From JANYCO01 sp031416415 (GTDB lineage Bacteria; Bacteroidota; Bacteroidia; Cytophagales; Cytophagaceae), in the NCBI GenBank assembly GCA_031416415.1, contig JANOTP010000289.1, positions 1 through 12,284 on the forward strand: 12,284 nucleotides of DNA, in the 5' to 3' direction. Position 1 is the stretch's first letter, and every line of letters starts with the position of its first letter. A model generated the notes under the pieces. The model had not been told where the DNA came from. It saw nothing but the letters and a program-made list of their open reading frames with translations, and made no database searches. Below are positions 8,201-12,284 of the stretch, in pieces. The translations under genes were made by a program, and so were the position numbers.

Positions 8201-9343
8201 ACAACCTGTTTGATTTCGGATTCTTACGGTAACCGTTTGAGGAGCATTAACAGTAAACAATGAATCATTGTCACCTGGTATAAGATAAGTAGCACCATTA
8301 TCAAAAGAATACTGGCATGGAGTAGCCCCAATAGAACTACAACTAGTCGTAGAGCCGACAAGATTTACAGTTTGTCCGGGACATACATTCGCAGTTAATG
8401 GAGTAACGGTACCAATTGGTCTAGAGTCTGCGGGAACAGTAACAGTAACAGGGTCACTCAAACATCCATTAACATCTTTAAATATAACAGTTCGTGAGTA
8501 ATTACCAAAAGCAGAAACGGTTTGTGTTTGAGTACTTAACGTACCAAAACTTAAACCATTGTTCCATGAATAGGGTTCAGTAGGATGTGGAGTCCATCCG
8601 GAACCAGGAGCGGCCGTCCAAGTGATGGTTACGTTTGGAGGAAATCCTGTTTGACAGATAGGATTTGGGTTAGCTGTTAAGCTAACTGTTGGCTTTTGTT
8701 CATCAATTACAAAAGTTTGCGTCTTCGAACAATTGTTAATATCTCTTACTGTAACTGTATAAGAACCAGGTGCGAGTCCACTTCTATTTTGAACGTTATT
8801 AGTACCAACAATATCTGCCCAATCATATGTATAAGGTGCAGTGCCCCCTGAAGCTGTAATTGATATTGCTCCTTGAAATGGGAAAATTACTGGGCAGGGA
8901 TCAGGAGTAACATTACCATTAATTGACAGAGTATCTACAGCATTTATTTGAATTAATTTAGAACACACATAAGAGGTTTTTGTTGCTCCAATAGGAGGTG
9001 TTGGTACAATAGGAGTTTTAGCCGTTAATACATAAAAACCTTCAGGAATTGTACCGAAAAAAGCAGTAGCTACTCCCCCAGAAATATTAATATTAGCAGT
9101 TCTTGTATTTGGGTTGTCTGTCCCTGTCAATAAAACCTCCACGCAACCAACACAATTAGGCATTGTGGTGGTAATATTTGCCGTTATGTCTCCAGTAAAA
9201 CCTCCGCATACGGGAGTAGTGATACAATATTGCATACTAAAAAACCCTCCATCAGAACAATCTGCTACATTACAGACCGTTTGTGAAAAGCCATTTATAG
9301 TTGATATAACTATAGCGATAGTTAGGAATAGTATTTTTTTCAT
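5288..9343 (-). CDS. Large SprB/PKD-repeat surface adhesin-like protein with T9SS type B sorting domain
   Basis: This 1351-residue protein is predicted to be secreted by the type IX system and fixed at the cell surface. Residues 1-20 are a signal peptide (MKKILFLTIA... ending GFS before Gln21). Residues about 22-132 form a Cys-rich unit (Cys24, 29, 40, 46, 64, 67). Then come about 12-13 Ig-like repeats of 75-90 residues, several of SprB type (for example 135-217, 722-806, 807-895, 896-975). Each tends to open with a Cys and to close with a (D/E)xNGC-like motif (201-205, 290-294, 544-548, 620-624, 879-883, 1257-1261). Residues 1273-1351 are the gliding-motility-associated C-terminal domain: IPNMVSPNGDFHND, VRIFNRWGDRVFES, LSDGVYYYDLEF, then GWVQVIR. 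The family includes SprB-like adhesins, but this one is far smaller than SprB, so its role in gliding is unproven. It follows a small anchored protein gene by 21 bp and is followed by a strong terminator. Confidence 0.93.
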   Translation of the reverse strand: MKKILFLTIAIVISTINGFSQTVCNVADCSDGGFFSMQYCITTPVCGGFTGDITANITTTMPNCVGCVEVLLTGTDNPNTRTANINISGGVATAFFGTIPEGFYVLTAKTPIVPTPPIGATKTSYVCSKLIQINAVDTLSINGNVTPDPCPVIFPFQGAISITASGGTAPYTYDWADIVGTNNVQNRSGLAPGSYTVTVRDINNCSKTQTFVIDEQKPTVSLTANPNPICQTGFPPNVTITWTAAPGSGWTPHPTEPYSWNNGLSFGTLSTQTQTVSAFGNYSRTVIFKDVNGCLSDPVTVTVPADSRPIGTVTPLTANVCPGQTVNLVGSTTSCSSIGATPCQYSFDNGATYLIPGDNDSLFTVNAPQTVTVRIRNQTGCVSDPIVVQLDTLGKPRITYSVNPSPICPNNTTDITVNFICNPVYCTGYQYSFNGGPLTNVPGSATITFTSPIVTATTSFPFQVVSTCTLDTSIVVTVFPNNTNINAPDTIVCANNVGTFGPVTLTATGFSSITDWAPIPGIQTTTSVVVVPSINTTYTVTGIDLNGCPRTASQDVVSLSQPNVTTPTPVNRCEGTTSLLTAAGALTYEWTSASFATLFTGNPFGVTPAVNTTYNVIGTDVNGCKDTGQVNVVFRARPTGSALATPSTICAGNNSSIAITVDAPFVVDPTGGYSYTDGASYVTTTPSSEGPFSSTTTINTRIKDQFGCVSNAIPVTITVLPFTAVVTGASALCSYSNNGAATLTVTGGTATYEYSIDAAGGPFTLFSSAGTSTALSGISAGPHVVYVRDNGNSCNTSANFTIVTPTELILTTTSINDARCKGELGSIVVNVTGGTATYDLYLNTIGTAVAANVAAGAHTYSALAGGVAGALTYDLIVEDNNGCRDTVVNVPVNEPATALTAPNIVPPSFCFGTSTGVFTMSPAATGGWGTYSYTFNGSAIALGGTRNGMGAGTYPLTVTDMKGCPANTTVTFTSSPELFSNVSTVASNCGANGAINYFAATGGTPTYTYSLNSAGPFLSTVPANVNPVNVNTTSTLYVRDAQGCSDDTTVTVLNVPRGIPILSIVAPTCPGGNDGSITVDSVSIKIVGGEPFTYTLFTDRTIPVSVGTGGPSNANVAVPFTGLSGGNHILQMSDQACLNYAVDSFRVYTSATVYTVVKTAALFNAGYAGIFVPQPAGFTTSSIALASDINKSTGSVIIYNLQGGTPFPGPLGKDVYQMSIDNPTAFVNKTLNDTLGGQTYVSFTNLSPGPHSVFIRDANGCLDTLILEVPGKFFIPNMVSPNGDFHNDVFEVISLPDNSEVRIFNRWGDRVFESKAYDNKYDFKGLSDGVYYYDLEFDTGTRFKGWVQVIR

Positions 9344-9364
9344 AAAGCAGGGAGTGATAAATTA

Positions 9365-9724
9365 TTAGTCAATTGTAACCTGATACTCTGTTGTATTTTT
9401 TGCTGAGTCAACTATATATAACTTATAGAAACCCGCATATAACTGTTCTAGCAGAATTGTATTAGTACCTTCTTTTGTAATAGTACCTAAAGAAGTATTA
9501 GAAACGGCAATCACTTTAAATGAACCTGATCCATTTTTTATAGTTATAGTAATCGATGCATCTTTAGCCCCTGGGGAAGATGGACGTATGAACGTAACTT
9601 CTGGTACTATCCCTTCAGTGGATGTGTTTTCAAAAGAACCATCCGTTTTGAATATCATATTTATTGATAAAACACAAAAACAAATAAGTAGGATAATAGT
9701 AATGTTCTTATTTAATATATTCAT
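9365..9724 (-). CDS. Small membrane-anchored protein with one SprB-like repeat
   Basis: This 119-residue protein starts at the ATG at 9724. Residues about 7-25 are a hydrophobic segment (ITIILLICFCVLSINMIF). It contains Cys but no proper lipobox, since the residue before each Cys is not Gly, Ala or Ser, so a signal anchor or uncleaved signal is more likely than a lipoprotein. Residues about 50-119 match the shape of a single SprB repeat: 'AKDASITITIKNGSGSFKV', then a 'LLEQLYAGFYKLYIVDSA' segment like the GLxAGxYTVxVxD part, ending YQVTID. It lacks the Cys and NGC motif usual in the repeats of the large neighbour, and it has no T9SS sorting domain. Its stop is 21 bp before the adhesin start on the same strand, so the two are very probably cotranscribed. 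The leader carries only a weak -7 match (TATATTTA, 9753-9746). Its job could be to anchor or chaperone the adhesin; this is inference. Confidence 0.8.
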   Translation of the reverse strand: MNILNKNITIILLICFCVLSINMIFKTDGSFENTSTEGIVPEVTFIRPSSPGAKDASITITIKNGSGSFKVIAVSNTSLGTITKEGTNTILLEQLYAGFYKLYIVDSAKNTTEYQVTID

Positions 9725-9910
9725 AATTGATAGAGTTACAAGCCCTAAATATAGGACTTAATTTGTATAATAAAAATTACTGAATCAGGTTTTTATGATA
9801 TTTTGTGCCAGTTTATACTTACTCAATAGCAAAAAGTAACTGTATCAAATTATGTTTTTTTAACAGATTAATTCGTTTTATAAGACAATAGCATGAAATT
9901 TTATAACTAT

Positions 9911-11221
9911 TTATCTTTTTCCTTTAGTATTATTATTTCTACCTGGTCGAAAAGATTTTTTAGTCTTTCTAGTTTTTGAAGGAGCATTTTTCTTCTCATG
10001 AAAAGCACCCATGAATGTAGGGTCATCTTTTTTTCGTAAAGCATCTACCTCTCGAAGTATTTCTTGATTTTCCTCAAAAGGAGTTTCTTCAATAAGCACC
10101 TCCTTAGGAATGTCAGCTACTGGAACCTTCATTTTTATGATTTTTTCGATTTTGCCCATGTGGTACATTTCTGCCTCATTGGCAAAAGTAAGCGCATCTC
10201 CTTCATTTCTAGCCCTACCTGTTCTGCCTATTCGGTGCACATAATCTTCGTAAACCACTGGCACATCAAAATTTATTACATGACTTACCAATGAAATATC
10301 AATCCCCCTAGCTGCCACATCTGTAGCTACCAATACTCGAACCTCCCCTTCTTTAAATGCCTCTACCGAGTTGATTCTAGTGTTTTGACCTTTATTGGCA
10401 TGAATTACTTTTACTTCACTGTCTATTTTTCTACTTATAAACTTGAAAATATTTTCTGCATTTTGTCTGGTCCTTACAAAAACGATCACTCGATGAAACT
10501 CTTCCTTTTTCCTCAAAAAGTGTTGTAATAAATTAATTTTCGTTTTAAAATTAGGTACCCTATACAATACCTGCGTTACCGTTTTTACTGTAGAAGCCTG
10601 AGGAGTAGCTTCTATCTTAAGTGGAAACTCTAAAAACTCTTCCGTAAGCCGTTCTATTCGCTCCATCATGGTTGCTGAAAAAAGCAGGTTTTGTCTTTTG
10701 CGTGGCACCACTTCCAAAATCTTACGAATTTGAGGCATAAAACCCATATCCATCATCTTATCGGCTTCGTCTAACACAAGCGTGTTCAACAATTTCGTAA
10801 CCAAAATTCCCTTTAGGTAGATGTCCATAAACCTACCAGGAGTAGCAACAATAATATCCACACCTTTCTGAATATTTTCAATTTGGGTTTTAGGCCCCAC
10901 ACCACCGTATGCTACGACAGAACGAATATCAGTATATTTTGAAAAGTCTAGAACAGAAGCATGCACTTGCATGGCTAACTCACGAGTAGGAACCAATATC
11001 AACACACGAGGAAAATCGCCTTGTGCAAATTTTATCTTCATTAAAATAGGTAAAAGATAAGCAGCAGTTTTGCCAGTGCCAGTCTGAGCGATCCCCATGA
11101 TATCATGCCCTGCAAGAATCTGAGGAATTGCTTTTTCCTGAATCTCTGTAGGTTCTGTATACCCTAGATCTGCTGCGGCATTAAGAAGTTGTTTATTTAA
11201 TTTAAAATCGTCGAAGGTCAT
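9911..11221 (-). CDS. rhlE: DEAD-box ATP-dependent RNA helicase, RhlE type
   Basis: This 436-residue cytoplasmic RNA helicase unwinds or remodels RNA with ATP, probably in ribosome assembly or RNA decay. All core motifs are present in order: Q motif (Phe3 region, then EPTEIQEKAIP at 23-33), motif I AQTGTGKT (45-52), Ia PTRELA (78-83), Ib TPGR (127-130), II DEAD (151-154), III SAT (182-184), IV VIVFVRTR (245-252), V ATDVAARGID (299-308), VI HRIGRTGR (329-336). The C-terminus (about 410-436) is a Lys/Arg-rich tail, typical for RhlE-like proteins and likely to add nonspecific RNA binding. There is no DbpA-type RNA-binding domain. The gene is single and divergent from the dihydroorotase gene. The ATG at 11221 gives the canonical start just before the Q motif. 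The helicase assignment is certain; RhlE rather than another DEAD subgroup rests on size and tail. Confidence 0.95.
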   Translation of the reverse strand: MTFDDFKLNKQLLNAAADLGYTEPTEIQEKAIPQILAGHDIMGIAQTGTGKTAAYLLPILMKIKFAQGDFPRVLILVPTRELAMQVHASVLDFSKYTDIRSVVAYGGVGPKTQIENIQKGVDIIVATPGRFMDIYLKGILVTKLLNTLVLDEADKMMDMGFMPQIRKILEVVPRKRQNLLFSATMMERIERLTEEFLEFPLKIEATPQASTVKTVTQVLYRVPNFKTKINLLQHFLRKKEEFHRVIVFVRTRQNAENIFKFISRKIDSEVKVIHANKGQNTRINSVEAFKEGEVRVLVATDVAARGIDISLVSHVINFDVPVVYEDYVHRIGRTGRARNEGDALTFANEAEMYHMGKIEKIIKMKVPVADIPKEVLIEETPFEENQEILREVDALRKKDDPTFMGAFHEKKNAPSKTRKTKKSFRPGRNNNTKGKR

Positions 11222-11227
11222 TGGGGA

Positions 11228-11269
11228 AGTTTTAAGTAATAAGTTTACGATTAAAGGTTTAAAGATTAG
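11228..11269 (-). repeat. Heptamer array, helicase-side arm
   Basis: Six degenerate 7-base units lie directly upstream of the helicase start. On the plus strand they read AGTTTTA, AGTAATA, AGTTTAC, GATTAAA, GGTTTAA, AGATTAG, consensus about AGTTTAA, which is TTAAACT in the direction of the helicase gene. They occupy the expected 5' untranslated leader. Individual units diverge by one to four bases, so the periodicity is visible but imperfect. Confidence 0.5.
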
Positions 11270-11290
11270 ATTTATTATTTTTCATTTCAA
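11261..11290 (-). promoter_or_regulatory. Candidate helicase promoter
   Basis: On the minus strand TTG (11290-11288) is separated by 19 bp from TAATCTTT (11268-11261), the spacing used by Bacteroidota sigma factor promoters. The -7 element deviates from TAnnTTTG in its second half. A start about 33 nt before the ATG would result. Confidence 0.25.
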
Positions 11291-11312
11291 TACTAGCCTT
11301 TATTAACAGACA

Positions 11313-11375
11313 TTTAATTTTAAATAGTGAACTATAAACCTTAAACATTTAACTTTGAATTGTAAACTTTAATAA
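11313..11375 (+). repeat. Heptamer array, dihydroorotase-side arm
   Basis: Nine consecutive 7-base units run to within five bases of the dihydroorotase ATG. They include TTAAATA, GTGAACT, ATAAACC, TTAAACA, TTTAACT, TTGAATT and GTAAACT, consensus TTAAACT. The array faces the equivalent array on the helicase side, so both genes would carry the same heptamer in sense orientation in their leaders. It also contains TAACTTTG (11350-11357), an exact match to the -7 consensus TAnnTTTG, though without a TTG at the -33 distance. Confidence 0.55.
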
Positions 11376-11380
11376 ATCTT

Positions 11381-12284
11381 ATGGAGAGTATACTAATTCT
11401 AAATGCAAATATAGTAAACGAAGGGAGAATCTTTGAATCAGATGTATTTATTGAACAAGGTAGAATTAGCAAAATAAGCCCTAATCTCTCTTCCCTAAAG
11501 GCCGACAAGGTGATTGATGCCAAAGGAAAATATCTTATCCCTGGGGTTATTGACGACCAAGTTCACTTTCGGGAACCTGGACTTACGCATAAAGCTGATA
11601 TTTATACTGAAAGCAAAGCTGCAGTGGCAGGTGGCGTGACTAGTTTTATGGAAATGCCTAATACGGTCCCTAATGCACTCACACAAGAACTCCTTGCCGA
11701 CAAGTATGTTATTGGCGCCAATACTTCATTGGCCAACTATTCATTTTTCATGGGTGTTTCCAACAGCAACTATGACGAAGCCATGAAAACCAATAATCAG
11801 AATGTTTGTGGTTTAAAAATATTTATGGGCTCTTCCACGGGCAATATGCTGGTAGACAATATCAGTACATTAGAAAAAATATTCAGCGATACAAATATGT
11901 TGATTGCAACGCATTGCGAAGACGAGGCGACTATAAGGGCAAATACAGCATTGTACAAAGAAAAATATGGTGACAACATTCCTCCTTCCTTTCACCCAGA
12001 AATCAGGAATGAAGAAGCATGCTTAAAGTCTTCTTCAGTGGCCGCAGCACTAGCCTATAAACACAATACTCGATTACATATTCTTCATATTTCTACAGAA
12101 GAAGAATTGATACTTTTTAGAAATGATATTCCTTTAAAAGAAAAAAGAATTACAGCAGAAGTATGTATCCATCATTTATTATTTGATAAAAGCCATTATG
12201 ATTTATTTGGTAATTTAATAAAATGGAACCCTGCAGTAAAAGAGGCTCGACACAAAGAGAGCTTACTAAAAGCTCTTCTCGACG
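11381..12284 (+). CDS. pyrC: Dihydroorotase (class I type), 3' end cut by window edge
   Basis: An open frame of 301 codons runs from the ATG at 11381 to the right edge; full-length relatives have about 420-450 residues. The enzyme closes carbamoyl-aspartate to dihydroorotate, the third step of pyrimidine synthesis, in the cytoplasm. The N-terminal amidohydrolase strand domain leads to GVIDDQVHFREPGLTHK (55-71). Lys146 in GLKIFMGSSTG is the expected carboxylated metal-bridging lysine. His178 (ATHCED) and His236 (LHILHIST) are the expected metal ligands of the second site. Trp282-Asn283-Pro284 (KWNPAVKEAR) is the substrate-binding loop. The catalytic Asp near residue 310-320 lies beyond the window. 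The usual HxH at the first metal site reads Gln60-Val-His62. Hydantoinase or allantoinase are close relatives, but the FREPG and SSTG motifs favour dihydroorotase. It stands alone on its strand, divergent from the helicase. Confidence 0.88.
   Translation, partial: MESILILNANIVNEGRIFESDVFIEQGRISKISPNLSSLKADKVIDAKGKYLIPGVIDDQVHFREPGLTHKADIYTESKAAVAGGVTSFMEMPNTVPNALTQELLADKYVIGANTSLANYSFFMGVSNSNYDEAMKTNNQNVCGLKIFMGSSTGNMLVDNISTLEKIFSDTNMLIATHCEDEATIRANTALYKEKYGDNIPPSFHPEIRNEEACLKSSSVAAALAYKHNTRLHILHISTEEELILFRNDIPLKEKRITAEVCIHHLLFDKSHYDLFGNLIKWNPAVKEARHKESLLKALLD

Noticed and set aside
5288..9343. Recurring short motifs in the adhesin gene that could suggest a CRISPR or tandem DNA repeat
   Set aside because: The repetition is at protein level (75-90 residue units with NGC motifs); DNA copies are too divergent and not regularly spaced for CRISPR.
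9725..9910. Possible terminator or small RNA between the helicase and the small SprB-like gene
   Set aside because: Only weak four-base stems and scattered T tracts are visible; no convincing hairpin after the helicase stop.
11341..11979. Minus-strand frames of about 60 codons opposite the dihydroorotase gene
   Set aside because: They lie opposite a strongly conserved enzyme frame and have no recognisable protein features.

Overview
The window comes from an AT-rich genome of the phylum Bacteroidota. The evidence is a very large secreted protein ending in the gliding-motility-associated type B sorting domain of the type IX secretion system (T9SS), signal peptides ending just before or at Gln (NAQ, FSQ), a TPR-coiled-coil histidine kinase of a typical Bacteroidota architecture, almost no Shine-Dalgarno sequences, and a few matches to the Bacteroidota -7 promoter element TAnnTTTG. 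The species cannot be named from this sequence.

Layout from left to right. Positions 1-1700 hold three minus-strand genes: a Crp/Fnr-type regulator (1700-1119), a predicted outer-membrane barrel-like protein (1034-411), and a DUF6326-type four-helix membrane protein cut by the left edge (400-1). Upstream of the regulator lies a short GC-richer palindromic stretch (about 1741-1850) that looks like a dispersed intergenic repeat. Positions 1897-4344 (minus) encode an 815-residue sensor histidine kinase with periplasmic TPRs and long coiled coils. Positions 4345-5287 hold no intact gene. They contain a perfect 29-bp hairpin, a possible promoter, a nine-codon leader ORF overlapping the kinase start, a decayed secreted-protein gene (about 5102-4672) and a strong terminator.

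Positions 5288-9724 are a two-gene minus-strand unit: a 119-residue membrane-anchored protein with a single SprB-like repeat, followed 21 bp later by a 1351-residue adhesin-like protein made of about a dozen SprB/PKD-like repeats plus the T9SS sorting domain. Positions 9911-11221 (minus) encode an RhlE-type DEAD-box RNA helicase. It is divergent from a plus-strand dihydroorotase gene (11381 to beyond the right edge). The 159-bp region between them carries two facing arrays of a degenerate heptamer, TTAAACT in the sense direction of each gene.

Functionally this is a mixed region: surface adhesion (small anchored protein plus T9SS cargo), signal sensing (kinase without an adjacent response regulator), a small regulator/membrane cassette, and housekeeping RNA and pyrimidine metabolism. 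No defence system, CRISPR array, transposase, tRNA or rRNA was recognised. The most unusual items are the SprB-like gene pair, the paired heptamer arrays, the Gln in place of the first metal-binding His in the dihydroorotase, and the repeat-bordered regulator cassette.
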